From Paracoccus hibiscisoli (GTDB lineage: Bacteria; Pseudomonadota; Alphaproteobacteria; Rhodobacterales; Rhodobacteraceae), in NCBI RefSeq assembly GCF_005048265.1, contig NZ_SUNH01000005.1, positions 1 to 64,000 of the forward strand: a DNA stretch of 64,000 nucleotides, given 5' to 3'. The position numbers and the translations under genes were made by a program. Shown in pieces: positions 26,480-36,816 of this stretch; within the stretch, counting starts at the first letter, position 1, and every line of letters starts with the position of its first letter. The notes under the pieces were generated by a model. It was not told the DNA's origin, did not search any database, and was given only the letters and a program-made list of their open reading frames with translations.

Positions 26480-27214
26480 ATGCTGCGCCTTGGCGTCAAT
26501 ATCGACCACGTCGCCACCATCCGCAATGCGCGCGGCTCTCCGTGGCCGGACCCGCTGCGCGCCGCCCTGCTGGCCGAGGCCGCGGGCGCGGACGGCATCA
26601 CCGCCCATCTGCGCGAGGATCGCCGCCATATCAGCGACGCCGATATAGACGCGCTGATGGCGGGCCTGACCCTGCCGCTGAACTTCGAGATGGCCGCCAC
26701 GCCCGAGATGCAGGCCATCGCCCTGCGCCACCGCCCGCACGCCGTCTGCATCGTCCCCGAAAAGCGCGAGGAGCGCACGACCGAGGGCGGCCTGGACGTC
26801 GCGGGCAACGCGGATGCGCTGGCCGCCTATATCGCGCCGCTGCGCGAGGCGGGCTGCCGGGTGTCGCTGTTCATCGGCCACCAGCCCGACCAGATCCGCG
26901 CCAGCGCCCGCATCGGCGCCGCGGTGGTCGAGCTGCATACCGGCGCCTATTGCGATCTGGATACCGAAGGCCGCCACGCCGAACGCGACGCCGAACTGGA
27001 CGCCCTGCGCGAGGGGGCCGCGCTGGCCCACAGCCTGGGGCTGGAGGTTCATGCGGGCCACGGCCTGACCTTCGACACCGTCGGCCCCATCGCCGCAATT
27101 CCCCAGATCGCAGAGCTGAACATCGGGCATTTCCTGATCTCGGAATCGGTGTTTATGGGGCTGGACGGTGCCATCCGCGAGATGCGCGCCCGCATGGATG
27201 CCGCACGCCCATGA
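26480..27214 (+). CDS. pdxJ: Pyridoxine 5'-phosphate synthase
   Basis: Condenses 1-deoxyxylulose 5-phosphate with 3-amino-2-oxopropyl phosphate to PNP. A 244-residue TIM barrel starting [19 protein letters not shown], with [36 protein letters not shown], and [10 protein letters not shown] motifs, all diagnostic for PdxJ. CGGAGGAC precedes ATG 26480. It overlaps acpS by 4 nt, the order seen in many proteobacteria. Confidence 0.97.
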   Translation: MLRLGVNIDHVATIRNARGSPWPDPLRAALLAEAAGADGITAHLREDRRHISDADIDALMAGLTLPLNFEMAATPEMQAIALRHRPHAVCIVPEKREERTTEGGLDVAGNADALAAYIAPLREAGCRVSLFIGHQPDQIRASARIGAAVVELHTGAYCDLDTEGRHAERDAELDALREGAALAHSLGLEVHAGHGLTFDTVGPIAAIPQIAELNIGHFLISESVFMGLDGAIREMRARMDAARP

Positions 27215-27621
27215 TCCTGGGGATCGGCACGGATCTGGCCAATATCGACCGCATCCAGGGCACGCTGGACCGGTTCGGCGACCGGTTCCGCACCCGCGTC
27301 TTTACCGACACCGAATTGGCCAAGGCTGCCCGCCGCGCCGATGAGGCGGGCACGCTGGCCAAACGATGGGCCGCCAAGGAGGCCTGCTCCAAGGCGCTTG
27401 GCACGGGGCTGGCCATGGGCATCAGCTGGCGCGACATGGCGGTGACGAACCTGACCAGTGGACAGCCGGTCATGGCGCTGACGGGCTGGGCCGCGGACCG
27501 ACTGGCGGCGATGACACCGCCCGGCCATCACGCCATCGTGCATGTCACCCTGACCGACGACCACCCCTGGGCGCAGGCCTTCGTGGTGATCGAGGCGCGT
27601 CCGGGCCCTGCGCCTGCTTGA
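27211..27621 (+). CDS. acpS: Holo-[acyl-carrier-protein] synthase
   Basis: Transfers 4'-phosphopantetheine from CoA to ACP. The 136 residues start [15 protein letters not shown] (metal-binding Asp in GTDL) and carry the second signature [17 protein letters not shown] (Glu in WAAKEA). Overlaps pdxJ by ATGA. Length is normal for this family. Confidence 0.95.
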   Translation: MILGIGTDLANIDRIQGTLDRFGDRFRTRVFTDTELAKAARRADEAGTLAKRWAAKEACSKALGTGLAMGISWRDMAVTNLTSGQPVMALTGWAADRLAAMTPPGHHAIVHVTLTDDHPWAQAFVVIEARPGPAPA

Positions 27622-27694
27622 CTTTTCACCGCCCCCCGGACCATGAACGCCCGGATGCAGGGGCGCGGCCCCGGGACAAAAAGGACCACGCGGA

Positions 27695-28486
27695 ATGGCC
27701 ACAGCGGCACCCAAGAAGAAAGACGGCATCTGGGAGACGGTCAAGACCATCTTCTGGGCGCTGGTGATCGCCGGCATCTTCCGCACGCTGTTCTTTCAGC
27801 CGTTCTGGATTCCCTCGGGCAGCATGAAGGACACGCTGCTGATCGGCGACTTCCTGTTCGTCAACAAGATGGCCTATGGCTATTCCGCGCATAGCTGCCC
27901 GTTCTCGATGTGCCCCATCAGCGGCCGCATCCTGGAGCGCGAGCCGCAGCGCGGAGAGGTCGCGGTGTTCCGCCACCCCACCCGCAACGTCGATTTCATC
28001 AAGCGCGTGATCGGCCTGCCCGGCGACACGATCCAGATGCGCGGCGGCCGGCTGTGGATCAACGGCGAACCCGCCCCCACCGCCCCCGTCGGCGATTTCA
28101 TCGAGATCAAGGAACAGCAGGGCCCGCAGGGCCTGATCCCGCGCTGCATCAACGACCCGGTCCCCGAGGGCGGCCAGTGCATCAAGGAACGCTTCACCGA
28201 GACCCTGCCCGGCGGCAACAGCCATGACGTGCTGAACATCATGGATGGCTGGGTGGCCGACGACACGCCGACCTTCACCGTGCCTGCGGGCCAGTATTTC
28301 TTCATGGGCGACAACCGCGACAATTCCGAGGACAGCCGCTTTCCCGCAGAGATCGGCGGCCTGGGCTTTGTTCCGTCCGAATTCCTGATCGGGCGCGCGG
28401 ACCGGATCATGTTCTCGTCGGCGGGGCGCTCGCTGCTGTATTTCTGGACCTGGCGGTCCGACCGCTTCTTCAAGGCGGTGGAGTGA
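27695..28486 (+). CDS. lepB: Signal peptidase I
   Basis: A 263-residue inner-membrane serine/lysine peptidase that removes Sec/Tat signal peptides. One N-terminal transmembrane helix (about 15-36) precedes the catalytic Ser43 in IPSGSM; the general base is Lys103 in [11 protein letters not shown]; the C-terminal box is [14 protein letters not shown] Cys-containing insertion (HSCPFSMCP, 66-74) lies between Ser and Lys. Followed by rnc with GTGA overlap. Confidence 0.96.
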   Translation: MATAAPKKKDGIWETVKTIFWALVIAGIFRTLFFQPFWIPSGSMKDTLLIGDFLFVNKMAYGYSAHSCPFSMCPISGRILEREPQRGEVAVFRHPTRNVDFIKRVIGLPGDTIQMRGGRLWINGEPAPTAPVGDFIEIKEQQGPQGLIPRCINDPVPEGGQCIKERFTETLPGGNSHDVLNIMDGWVADDTPTFTVPAGQYFFMGDNRDNSEDSRFPAEIGGLGFVPSEFLIGRADRIMFSSAGRSLLYFWTWRSDRFFKAVE

Positions 28487-29172
28487 CGCCCTCGTCGGAC
28501 ATCCGGGCCTTCATGGCCCGGCTGGGGCACGATTTCGCGCGACCCGAGCTGCTGATCCGCGCGCTGACGCATGGCTCGATCGCCAGCGTCACGCGGCCCG
28601 ACAACCAGCGGCTGGAATTCCTGGGCGACCGCGTCCTGGGCCTGGTCATGGCCGAGGCGCTGTTCAGCGCCGACACCGCCGCCACCGAAGGCCAGCTGGC
28701 GCCCCGCTATAACGCGTTGGTGCGCGGAGAGACCTGCGCCGCCGTCGCCCGCGACCTGTCCTTGGGCGAGGTGCTGAAGCTGGGCCGGTCCGAGATGCTG
28801 TCGGGCGGCCGCCGCAAGGACGCCCTGCTGGCCGATGCGATGGAGGCCGTGCTGGCCGCCGTCTATCTGGATGCGGGTTTTGATGCCGCGCGCCGGGTCG
28901 TGCTGCGCCACTGGGCGCCGCGGCTGGCCCGCGTCGATGCCGACAGCCGCGACGCCAAGACCGCCCTGCAGGAATGGGCCCAGGCCCAAGGCATGCCGCC
29001 ACCCGTATACGAGCAGACCGACCGCAGCGGTCCCGACCATGCGCCGGTCTTTCTGATCACCGTCCGGCTGGAGGATGGCCGCCACGCGCAGGCCCGCGGC
29101 ACGGGCACCAAGCGCAGCATTGAACAGGCCGCCGCGCAATCGCTGCTGGATCGGCTGGAAGGACAGACATGA
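28483..29172 (+). CDS. rnc: Ribonuclease III
   Basis: Double-strand-specific endoribonuclease for rRNA and mRNA processing. The 229 residues show the RNase III signature [14 protein letters not shown] (about 40-53), a second metal site in [16 protein letters not shown] (about 112-127), and a C-terminal dsRBD ([20 protein letters not shown] to [12 protein letters not shown]). Start is GTG 28483 overlapping the lepB stop; there is no nearer ATG that keeps the domain intact. Overlaps era by ATGA. Confidence 0.95.
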   Translation: MTPSSDIRAFMARLGHDFARPELLIRALTHGSIASVTRPDNQRLEFLGDRVLGLVMAEALFSADTAATEGQLAPRYNALVRGETCAAVARDLSLGEVLKLGRSEMLSGGRRKDALLADAMEAVLAAVYLDAGFDAARRVVLRHWAPRLARVDADSRDAKTALQEWAQAQGMPPPVYEQTDRSGPDHAPVFLITVRLEDGRHAQARGTGTKRSIEQAAAQSLLDRLEGQT

Positions 29173-30134
29173 CCGACGACATCACCCCCGACCTGCCCCC
29201 CGAGCCCGCCTCGCCGCCCGATGACGGCCCGACCCGGGCCGGTTTCGTGGCCCTGATCGGCGAACCCAATGCCGGGAAATCGACGCTGCTGAACCAGATG
29301 GTCGGCGCCAAGGTCAGCATCGTAACCCACAAGGTCCAGACCACCCGCGCCCGCATCCGCGGCATCGCCATGCACGGCCCTGCGCAGATCGTGTTCGTGG
29401 ACACGCCGGGCATCTTTCGCCCGCGCCGCCGCCTGGACCGCAGCATGGTCGCCGCCGCTTGGGGCGGGGCATCGGATGCCGATATCGTGCTGGTCCTGAT
29501 CGAGGCGCATCGCGGCCTGACCGACGGCACGCAGGCGATCCTGGATCAGCTGACCAACCTGGGCAAGGGCACCCCCGTCGCGCTGATCATCAACAAGATC
29601 GACCGCGTCAAGGCCGAGACCCTGCTGGCCCTGTCCCAGCAGCTGAACGAGGCCTATCCCTTTGCCGAGACCTTCATGATCTCTGCCATGCGCGGCCATG
29701 GCTGCCAGCAGCTGCGCGGCTGGCTGGCCCGCAGCCTGCCCGAGAGCCCGTGGCTGTACCCCGAGGATCAGATCGCCGACCTGCCCATGCGCATGATCGC
29801 CGCCGAGATCACCCGCGAAAAGCTGACCCTGCGCCTGCACGAGGAGATCCCCTATCAGCTGACGGTGGAAACCGAGGCCTGGGAGGAAAAGGACGACGGC
29901 AGCGCCCGCGTCGAACAGGTCGTCTATGTCGCCCGCCAGGGCCACAAGGGCATCGTGCTGGGCAAGGGCGGAGAGACGATCAAGGCCGTGGGCCAGGCTG
30001 CCCGCGTCGAGCTGGAGGAGTTCATGGGCCGCCGCGTCCACCTGTTCCTGCAGGTCCGCGTCCGCGAGAACTGGGAGAACGAGGCCGAACGCTATGACGA
30101 GATCGGCCTGAACTTCCGCGACGGCGATGGCTGA
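29169..30134 (+). CDS. era: GTPase Era
   Basis: Small-subunit ribosome assembly GTPase of 321 residues. G1 is GEPNAGKST (about 34-42), G2 includes [10 protein letters not shown]3 is VDTPGIF, G4 is NKID. The C-terminal KH domain (about 225-315) has [22 protein letters not shown]. The extra acidic/Pro N-terminus (about 25 residues) is usual in this family. It is part of the lepB-rnc-era unit. Confidence 0.97.
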   Translation: MTDDITPDLPPEPASPPDDGPTRAGFVALIGEPNAGKSTLLNQMVGAKVSIVTHKVQTTRARIRGIAMHGPAQIVFVDTPGIFRPRRRLDRSMVAAAWGGASDADIVLVLIEAHRGLTDGTQAILDQLTNLGKGTPVALIINKIDRVKAETLLALSQQLNEAYPFAETFMISAMRGHGCQQLRGWLARSLPESPWLYPEDQIADLPMRMIAAEITREKLTLRLHEEIPYQLTVETEAWEEKDDGSARVEQVVYVARQGHKGIVLGKGGETIKAVGQAARVELEEFMGRRVHLFLQVRVRENWENEAERYDEIGLNFRDGDG

Positions 30135-30462
30135 TATCCGTCTGGCCGCGTCCCTGTGGGTCGCGGCCTATCTGGCGCGGCTGGCCCAGGCCAGCATCCC
30201 CGCCTATGTGCTGGCGCGCGGTGACGACACGGCGGGCGCCATCGCGGTGAAATGCGCGCATCTGGACGGCACCGCCGCGCTGTGGATGCGCGAATGGGAC
30301 ATGGACAGCGACACGCGCCCCTGGGTCGCGGTGCAGACCGGCCCCGAACGCGACATCGACGCCGCCATCGCCCGCCAGCGGTCCCGCGACCGCGATCTGT
30401 GGGTGCTGGAGATCGAGGCGCGCGATGGGCGCACCCTGCTGGATCAGGACGGGTTGTTCTGA
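30127..30462 (+). CDS. DUF1491 family protein
   Basis: A 111-residue soluble protein: LAASLWVAAYLARLAQASIP, an AYVLARGDDTAGAI strand, and RSRDRDLWVLEIEARDGRTLL at the end match the alphaproteobacterial DUF1491 family. Overlaps era by 8 nt, so it is co-translated with it. No catalytic residues are evident; function unknown. Confidence 0.88.
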   Translation: MADIRLAASLWVAAYLARLAQASIPAYVLARGDDTAGAIAVKCAHLDGTAALWMREWDMDSDTRPWVAVQTGPERDIDAAIARQRSRDRDLWVLEIEARDGRTLLDQDGLF

Positions 30463-30501
30463 CCTCTGGCGGGGGGTGCCGTTGCAGAATATGCATCTGG
30501 C

Positions 30502-31431
30502 ATGAGCATCCCGCAGAGTGATTCGCCCAAGGGCCTCGTCTATGCCATCGCGGCCTATGGGCTGTGGGGGTTTCTGCCCATCTACATGAAGGCGCTGGCC
30601 CATCTGCCCGCCGCCGAGATCATCGCCCATCGCATCATCTGGTCGCTGCCCATCGCCGCCGCCGTCCTGTTGTGGCAGGGCCGCGCGGCCGAGGTCGGCC
30701 AGGCCCTGCGCCAGCCGCGCCTGCTGGCGATGGGGGCGCTGACGGCGATGCTGATCTCGGTCAACTGGCTGATCTATGTCTGGGCCATCGCCAACGATCA
30801 GGCGATGGACGCGGCCTTGGGCTATTACATCAACCCGCTGTTCAGCGTCCTTCTGGGCGCGACCCTGCTGGGCGAACGGCTGTCGCGCGGCCAGTTCGCG
30901 GCAATCGCGCTGGCGGCCACGGCCGTCATCATCCTGACCGCGCAGGCGGGCAGCCTGCCGCTGGTCGCGATCGGGCTGACCCTGTCCTGGGGGTTCTATG
31001 CCTATTGCAAGAAGAGCCTGCCGCTTGGCCCCAATCAGGGCTTCACGCTGGAGGTGCTGCTGCTGGCGCCGCTGGCCGGCGGGTTCCTGATCTGGCAGGC
31101 CGTCCAGGGCCAGTCGCATTTCACCAGCGGGGGCTGGGCGCAGACCCTGCTGCTGCTGGGCTGCGGGCCGGTCACGGCCATTCCGCTGCTGTTCTATGCC
31201 AACGGGGCCAAGCTGATCCGCCTGTCCACCATTGGCATCCTGCAATATATTGCGCCGACGATGATCTTCCTGTGCGCGGTGCTGATCTTCGGCGAACCCT
31301 TTGACGGGGCGCGGCTGGTGGCCTTTCCGCTGATCTGGGCGGCGCTGGCGATCTATTCGGTGACGCTGCTGCGTCAGGCGGGGCAGCGCCGCCGCGACCG
31401 CCGCGATCTGGCCGCGCGGCGCATGCAATAG
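30502..31431 (+). CDS. rarD: EamA family transporter RarD
   Basis: A 309-residue membrane protein with about ten hydrophobic helices in two EamA halves. N-terminal GLVYAIAAYGLWGFLPIYMK, and HRIIWSLP, ALGYYINPLFSVLLG and GFYAYCKKSLPLGPNQGF are characteristic of RarD. Substrate is unknown; some relatives affect antibiotic resistance or export metabolites. It lies between era/DUF1491 and recO with a 39-nt upstream gap. Confidence 0.9.
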   Translation: MSIPQSDSPKGLVYAIAAYGLWGFLPIYMKALAHLPAAEIIAHRIIWSLPIAAAVLLWQGRAAEVGQALRQPRLLAMGALTAMLISVNWLIYVWAIANDQAMDAALGYYINPLFSVLLGATLLGERLSRGQFAAIALAATAVIILTAQAGSLPLVAIGLTLSWGFYAYCKKSLPLGPNQGFTLEVLLLAPLAGGFLIWQAVQGQSHFTSGGWAQTLLLLGCGPVTAIPLLFYANGAKLIRLSTIGILQYIAPTMIFLCAVLIFGEPFDGARLVAFPLIWAALAIYSVTLLRQAGQRRRDRRDLAARRMQ

Positions 31432-31452
31432 GCACGGCAAGCGGGGGCGCCG

Positions 31453-32172
31453 ATGGAATGGCAGGCCGACGGCACCGTGATCGCCCGCCGCCCGCATGGC
31501 GAGACGGCGGTCATCATCGACGTGCTGACCCTGGAACACGGGCGCCATGCGGGCGTCGTGCCGGGCGGCGCGTCGCAGAAACGCGCCGCGATGCTGCAGC
31601 CGGGGGCGCGGCTGTCGCTGCGCTGGCGGGCGCGGCAGGCCGATCAGTTGGGCAGCTTCACGGCGGAACCGGTGCGGATGCGCGCCGGGCTGATGGGCGA
31701 TCAGACCGCGCTGGCGGGGCTGAACGCGATCTGCGCGCTGCTGGTCTTTGCCCTGCCGGAACGCGATCCGCATCCCCTTCTGGTGGCCCGGACCGAGGCG
31801 CTGCTGGACCTGATCGAGGCGGGTGCGGACTGGCCGCAGACCTATCTGGCCTGGGAGATGCTGCTGCTGGACGAGATGGGATACGGGCTTGACCTGTCGG
31901 CCTGCGCGGTGACCGGCGCGACCGAGGGGCTGGCCTATGTCAGCCCGCGCACGGGCCGGGCGGTCAGCCGCGAGGGGGCGGGGGACTGGGCCGACCGGCT
32001 GCTGCCGCTGCCCGCGATGCTGGGCGGGGCGGGCGACAACCGGGGGCGCGATCTGGCCGAGGGGCTGGCCATCACCGGGCATTTTCTGGAACATCGGCTG
32101 GCGCCCGATCTGGTCGGGCGCCCTTTGCCGGCCGCGCGGGGCCGGCTGATGCGGCGGTTGCTAGACCGCTGA
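31453..32172 (+). CDS. recO: DNA repair protein RecO
   Basis: Recombination mediator acting with RecF/RecR to load RecA onto SSB-coated DNA. The 239 residues begin MEWQADGTVIARRPHGETAVIIDVLT, the OB-fold, then a helical domain with YLAWEMLLLDEMGYGLDLSACAVTG. Length is typical. It closes the pdxJ-to-recO maintenance cluster; the ATG at 31453 is 21 nt after rarD. Confidence 0.93.
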   Translation: MEWQADGTVIARRPHGETAVIIDVLTLEHGRHAGVVPGGASQKRAAMLQPGARLSLRWRARQADQLGSFTAEPVRMRAGLMGDQTALAGLNAICALLVFALPERDPHPLLVARTEALLDLIEAGADWPQTYLAWEMLLLDEMGYGLDLSACAVTGATEGLAYVSPRTGRAVSREGAGDWADRLLPLPAMLGGAGDNRGRDLAEGLAITGHFLEHRLAPDLVGRPLPAARGRLMRRLLDR

Positions 32173-32177
32173 GGGCC

Positions 32178-32636
32178 TTACTGGTTGCCGCGTGCCGCCG
32201 ACAGGGCGTCGGTCGCGGATTCCGCCGGGCGGCCGCTTTCAAAGATCAGCCAGGTCGGGCCCTTGATGCGCAGGACGCCGCCGTAATACTCCATCTCGGT
32301 CGCCTGCTGCAGCGCCTGGAAGAACCGCTGTTCGACGGCCTCGTCAGCGCAGCCGGACACGCCGCTGGTCTGCAGCGGCTCAAAGGCCACGGCGGGCAGG
32401 GGCACGGTGTTCCGGGCGGCATAGCCGTTGCAGGGGCCGCGGCCCGACACGCCTTCGGGGCGGGTGGTCAGGGTGATGTTGCGCAGCGGCACGGTGCCGT
32501 TGCCGATGCCCACCAGCACGTAATCATTGGCGGGAATGCCGCCCATCGGATCGCCGGCGGGCGTCGTCTCGCACGCGGCCAGGGTCAGCGTGGCGATGGC
32601 GGCCAGGGCAAGGGCGGGTCGGATCGTGAAGGACAT
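32178..32636 (-). CDS. META-domain (HslJ-like) lipoprotein
   Basis: A 152-residue predicted lipoprotein with lipobox LAAC at about residue 22. The mature part contains GRGPCNGYAARNTVPLPAVA and SGVSGCADEAVEQRFFQALQ, then YYGGVLRIKGP, the layout of META/HslJ domains (GxCN... C....E..F...L). META proteins occur in the envelope and are heat- or motility-linked in some species; the role here is unknown. ATG 32636. Confidence 0.8.
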   Translation of the reverse strand: MSFTIRPALALAAIATLTLAACETTPAGDPMGGIPANDYVLVGIGNGTVPLRNITLTTRPEGVSGRGPCNGYAARNTVPLPAVAFEPLQTSGVSGCADEAVEQRFFQALQQATEMEYYGGVLRIKGPTWLIFESGRPAESATDALSAARGNQ

Positions 32637-32717
32637 GGGCAGGCTCCTATGGGCGCAGACAAGCGGGGCTGAGGTGGTCTAGCGCCATTCCGCCGATCGA
32701 TCCAGCCCGCCCGCGCA

Positions 32718-34325
32718 TCATCCCAGCAGACGACGCGCGATCACCTGGGCCTGGATCTCGGCCGCGCCCTCGAAGATGTTCAGGATGCGGGCGTCGCACA
32801 GCACGCGGCTGATCTGGTATTCCAGCGCGAAACCGTTGCCACCGTGGATCTGCAGCGCATTGTCCGCCGCCGACCAGGCGACGCGGGCGCCCAGCAGCTT
32901 GGCCATCCCGGCCTCCACGTCGCAGCGGTGACCGTGATCTTTTTCCCACGCGCTGAAATAAGTCAGCTGCCGCGCGATCAGGATTTCGACAGCCATCATC
33001 GCCAATTTGTCAGCCACGCGCGGGAACGCGGCCAAAGGCTTGCCGAACTGCTTGCGGTCCAGCGCGTATTGCAGCCCCAGCTCCAGCGCGTTCTGCGCCA
33101 CCCCGATGGCACGGGCGGCGGTCTGGATGCGCGCGGATTCGAACGTCTCCATCAGCTGCTTGAAGCCGCGGCCCGTCTCTCCGCCCAGAAGGTTCGCGCC
33201 ATCCACGCGGAACCCGTCAAAGGCCATCTCGTATTCCTTCATGCCGCGATAGCCCAGGACCTCGATCTCGCCGCCGGTCATGCCGGGGGTGGGGAAGGGG
33301 TCGGCATCGGTGCCCGGCGTCTTTTCGGCGATGAACATCGACAGGCCGCGATAATCGGTCGTGTCGGGGTCCGTGCGCGCCAGCAGCGTCATGATATGGG
33401 TGCGCGCGGCATGGGTGATCCAGGTCTTGTTGCCGGTCACCACCCAATCGTCGCCATCGCGGACGGCGCGGGTGCGCAGCGCGCCCAGATCGCTGCCGGT
33501 ATTGGGTTCGGTAAAGACCGCCGTGGGCAGCGTCTCTCCGCTGGCCAGCCGGGGGAGCCACTGCGCCTTTTGCGCGTCGGTGCCGCCGCACAGGATCAGC
33601 TCGGCCGCGATCTCGCTGCGCGTGCCAAGGGAGCCGACGCCGATATAGCCGCGCGACAGCTCCTCTGACACCACGACCATCGCGGCCTTGGACATGCCCA
33701 GGCCGCCGAATTCCTCGGGGATGGTCAGGCCAAAGACGCCTAGTTCGGCCAGCTCCTCAATGATCTCCATCGGGATCAGCTGGTCCTTGAGGTGCCACTC
33801 ATGGGCGTGGGGGACGACCTTGTCGTCGGTCCAGCGGCGGAACTGGTCGCGGATCATCTCCAGATCCTCGTCCAGGCCCGAGGCGCCGAAGGTCGCGGCG
33901 CCCTTGTTCCGCGCGATCAGCGCGGCCAGCTCGGCCCGCGCCTCGGGGGTGTTGCCGGCCATCAGGGCGCGGGCCTCGTCCGACGGCTGCCAGTCGACGT
34001 CCAGATCGGACAGGCGGGCGAATTCGGTCTGGCTCATGGGGATGCCGCCCATGATCTGGGTCAGGTACTCGCCCCAGCCGATCTGCGTGATCAGCGCCTC
34101 GATGGGGCCGTCCACGCGCGCGGACCAGGCCTGCAGCTGGCGCAACGAGAACACATAGGTCGCAAGCCAGGACAGCGCATGGGCGGCATGCTGATGCTGT
34201 TCCAGCAGCGGCGCGTCGATGCGGCCCCCGGCGCTGACGCGGGCGCGCAGGCCGTCGGTCGCGCGGGCCAGCAGGTCGTCCAGCTCGGACAGGACGGTTT
34301 CGGACCGGTGCGGCATGTCTTTCAT
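32718..34325 (-). CDS. mcd: (2S)-methylsuccinyl-CoA dehydrogenase
   Basis: A 535-residue acyl-CoA dehydrogenase with an extra N-terminal helical domain of about 165 residues (HALSWLATYVFSLRQLQAW, GWGEYLTQIMGGIPMSQTEF), the feature that separates Mcd from ordinary acyl-CoA dehydrogenases. The core shows FTEPNTGSDLGALRTRAV, KTWITHAARTHIMTLLAR, and LQIHGGNGFALEYQISR. Mcd oxidises methylsuccinyl-CoA to mesaconyl-CoA in the ethylmalonyl-CoA pathway of acetate assimilation. GAGGA precedes ATG 34325. Its electrons need ETF and ETF-QO (22102). Confidence 0.83.
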   Translation of the reverse strand: MKDMPHRSETVLSELDDLLARATDGLRARVSAGGRIDAPLLEQHQHAAHALSWLATYVFSLRQLQAWSARVDGPIEALITQIGWGEYLTQIMGGIPMSQTEFARLSDLDVDWQPSDEARALMAGNTPEARAELAALIARNKGAATFGASGLDEDLEMIRDQFRRWTDDKVVPHAHEWHLKDQLIPMEIIEELAELGVFGLTIPEEFGGLGMSKAAMVVVSEELSRGYIGVGSLGTRSEIAAELILCGGTDAQKAQWLPRLASGETLPTAVFTEPNTGSDLGALRTRAVRDGDDWVVTGNKTWITHAARTHIMTLLARTDPDTTDYRGLSMFIAEKTPGTDADPFPTPGMTGGEIEVLGYRGMKEYEMAFDGFRVDGANLLGGETGRGFKQLMETFESARIQTAARAIGVAQNALELGLQYALDRKQFGKPLAAFPRVADKLAMMAVEILIARQLTYFSAWEKDHGHRCDVEAGMAKLLGARVAWSAADNALQIHGGNGFALEYQISRVLCDARILNIFEGAAEIQAQVIARRLLG

Positions 34326-34495
34326 CGATTCGTCCTCTTGCGGCATTGCAGCATGGATAAGGCCTTCGCACCTGCAGCGCAACAAATATGCGCAAGGGGC
34401 GTTTCCTGCGACCTAATATGTCGCACTGAAATTCATCCTTTGCGCGGCGAACAAGCGGCCTTTTCCTTTCCCGGCGCGGCGGTTAGCGTGCGGCC
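34326..34495. promoter_or_regulatory. Divergent mcd / TauE promoter region with repeats
   Basis: 170 nt without a gene. Two direct GCGCAA repeats occur at 34377-34382 and 34390-34395 (13-nt period), and a dyad TGCGAC (34407-34412)/GTCGCA (34420-34425) with a 7-nt AT-rich centre follows. These are plausible regulator sites for mcd, but no known operator is matched exactly. Confidence 0.4.
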
Positions 34496-35263
34496 ATGTT
34501 CGGACTGGAGCCCTGGCAATTCGTGGCGGCCTTCGGGATCACCGCCTTCGCGGGCTTCGTGAAGGGGGCCCTGGGCTTTGCCATGCCCATGATCATGATG
34601 TCGGCCTTTGGCTCGATCATGCCGGCCGCCGTGGCCCTGCCGGCGATGATCCTGCCGACGCTGTTCACCAACATCCAGCAGGCGGTGCGCGACGGGCGGG
34701 AACCGGCCTTGGCCAGCGCCCGCAAGTTCCGCCTGCATATCGTGATGGTCTGCATCTTCATCTGCGTCTCGGCGGGGTTCGCGGTGCTGATCCCGCAATG
34801 GATCATGTACGGCCTGTTGGGTGTGCCGATCACGCTGTTCGCGCTGTGGCAGCTGTCGGGTCGCCCGCTGGTCCTGAACCTGCGCCACAGGCGGCGGGCC
34901 GAGGGCTGGTCGGGTGTCATCGGCGGGCTTTACGGCGGCATCTCGGGCATCTGGGGGCCGCCGCTGATCGTCTATCTGCTGTCCATCGGCACCGATAAAA
35001 AGGAACAGGTCCGCGTCCAGGGCGTGGTCTTTCTGATCGGGGCGGTGGTGCTGTTCGTGGCGCATCTGGTCTCGGGGCTGCTGAATGCGCAGACGCTGCC
35101 GCTGTCGGCGTTGCTGTGCATTCCGGCGTTTGCGGGGATGATGGCGGGCTTTGCGCTGCAGGACCGGCTGGACGTCGCGCAGTTCCGCCGCTGGACGCTG
35201 ATCCTGCTGATCCTGACCGGGTTGAACCTGGTTCGCCGTGCCTTTGAACTCTGGAGCCTGTGA
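34496..35263 (+). CDS. Sulfite exporter TauE/SafE family protein
   Basis: A 255-residue membrane protein with about eight hydrophobic segments in two halves, each with the family motif ([34 protein letters not shown]). TauE/SafE proteins export sulfonates, sulfite, or sulfoacetate in some bacteria, but most are unassigned. It is divergent from mcd, and its stop overlaps the dapE start by 1 nt. Confidence 0.88.
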   Translation: MFGLEPWQFVAAFGITAFAGFVKGALGFAMPMIMMSAFGSIMPAAVALPAMILPTLFTNIQQAVRDGREPALASARKFRLHIVMVCIFICVSAGFAVLIPQWIMYGLLGVPITLFALWQLSGRPLVLNLRHRRRAEGWSGVIGGLYGGISGIWGPPLIVYLLSIGTDKKEQVRVQGVVFLIGAVVLFVAHLVSGLLNAQTLPLSALLCIPAFAGMMAGFALQDRLDVAQFRRWTLILLILTGLNLVRRAFELWSL

Positions 35264-36399
35264 TGGATGCCGCCGACCTGACCGCCCGCCTGATCCGCTG
35301 CCCCTCGGTCACCCCCGAGGAGGGCGGCGCCCTGGTCCTGCTGCAGGCCCTGCTGGAACAGGCGGGGTTCGAGTGCCACCGCGTCGACCGCAACGGCACG
35401 TCGAACCTGTTCGCGCGGTGGGGCGCCAAGGGCGCGCGGGCCATCGGCTTCAACGGGCATACCGATGTGGTTCCGCCGGGCGATCCGGCGTCATGGACGC
35501 ATCCGCCGTTCTCGGGGCATTGGGACGGTGATGATGTCATCTGGGGGCGCGGCGCGACCGACATGAAATCGGGCGTCGCGGCCTTTGTCTGCGCGGCGAT
35601 CGACTTTGTCCGCGATACGCCCCCCGACGGCGCGGTGATCCTGACCATCACCGGCGATGAGGAAGGCCCGTCCCGCGACGGCACCATCGCGATCCTGGAC
35701 TGGATGGCGGCCCAGGGCGAGGTCATGGAGGCCTGCATCGTCGGGGAGCCGTCGAACCCCGAGGTCATGGGCGAGATGATGAAGATCGGCCGCCGCGGAT
35801 CGGCGACCTATACCATCGCCGCCAAGGGCCGTCAGGGACACGCCGCCTATCCGCACAAGGCGCTGAACCCGCTGCATGCGCTCACCTGCTATCTGGCCGA
35901 CCTGACCGCCGAACCGCTGGATCAGGGGACGGATCATTTTGACCCCTCGGGCCTGCAGATCACCACGATCGATTGCGGCAACCCGGCGTCCAACGTCATC
36001 CCGGAGCGCGCGACGGCGGTGGTCAACATCCGCTTCAACGACCTGCATACCGGCGCGGGGCTGCTGGACCGCCTGCGCGACCGGGCGGCGGCTGTCACCG
36101 CCGAGACAGGCGTGGCGCTGGAAATCGAGGCCCAGATCTCGGGCGAGGCCTTCCTGACCGCGCCCGGTCCCTTCGTCGACATGGTCCGCGGCGTGGTCCA
36201 GCAAGAGACCAACCGCCAGCCGGTGCTGTCGACCTCGGGCGGCACGTCGGACGCGCGCTTTGTCAAGGATCACTGCCCGGTGGTGGAATTCGGGCTGGTC
36301 GGTGCCCACATGCACCAGGTGGACGAACGTGTCCCCGCCCAGCAGGTCCGCCAGCTCAAGGTGATCTATCAACGTATCCTGGAAAGGTTCTTTGCATGA
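35263..36399 (+). CDS. dapE: Succinyl-diaminopimelate desuccinylase
   Basis: Zinc-dependent M20-family peptidase making LL-diaminopimelate for lysine and peptidoglycan. In the 378 residues, metal motifs are [36 protein letters not shown], and [16 protein letters not shown]. The C-terminal [25 protein letters not shown] is also conserved. ATG 35263 shares one base with the preceding stop; GTG 35260 is possible. ATGA overlap with the GNAT gene follows. lysA at 57371 is the later step. Confidence 0.95.
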   Translation: MDAADLTARLIRCPSVTPEEGGALVLLQALLEQAGFECHRVDRNGTSNLFARWGAKGARAIGFNGHTDVVPPGDPASWTHPPFSGHWDGDDVIWGRGATDMKSGVAAFVCAAIDFVRDTPPDGAVILTITGDEEGPSRDGTIAILDWMAAQGEVMEACIVGEPSNPEVMGEMMKIGRRGSATYTIAAKGRQGHAAYPHKALNPLHALTCYLADLTAEPLDQGTDHFDPSGLQITTIDCGNPASNVIPERATAVVNIRFNDLHTGAGLLDRLRDRAAAVTAETGVALEIEAQISGEAFLTAPGPFVDMVRGVVQQETNRQPVLSTSGGTSDARFVKDHCPVVEFGLVGAHMHQVDERVPAQQVRQLKVIYQRILERFFA

Positions 36400-36812
36400 C
36401 GATCGAGGAGACGACCGACCTGGCCGCCTGCCACGCGCTGCGCCGCACGGTCTTCATCGAGGAACAGGCGGTCCCCGAGGCCGACGAGATGGATGACCAG
36501 GACGCCCATGCCATCCACCTGCTGGCCCGTGACGACGGCCGCCCGGTGGCCACCGCCCGCCTGCTGATCAAGGACGACATCGGCAAGATCGGCCGCGTCT
36601 GCGTGCTGGCCAGCCATCGCGGCACGGGCCTTGGCGCGACCCTGATGCGGGCCGCGCTGGACGCGCTGGCCGCGCGCGGCGTGCGTCAGGCGCGGCTTGG
36701 ATCGCAGACCCATGCGATGGGTTTCTATGAAAAGCTGGGCTTTGTCGCCGAGGGGCCGGTCTATGACGACGCCGGCATCCCGCATCGCGACATGGCCCTG
36801 AACCTGAAGTGA
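36396..36812 (+). CDS. GNAT family N-acetyltransferase (ElaA-like)
   Basis: A 138-residue acetyltransferase. It opens [28 protein letters not shown], typical of ElaA/YitI-like GNATs, with motif [21 protein letters not shown] and [23 protein letters not shown] at the end. Start ATG 36396 overlaps the dapE stop. Substrate unknown. Confidence 0.9.
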   Translation: MTIEETTDLAACHALRRTVFIEEQAVPEADEMDDQDAHAIHLLARDDGRPVATARLLIKDDIGKIGRVCVLASHRGTGLGATLMRAALDALAARGVRQARLGSQTHAMGFYEKLGFVAEGPVYDDAGIPHRDMALNLK

Positions 36813-36816
36813 CCCG

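Noticed and set aside
27211..30134. Multiple 4-nt overlaps in acpS-lepB-rnc-era as a sign of something unusual
   Set aside because: ATGA/GTGA overlaps and this gene order are ordinary in alphaproteobacteria.
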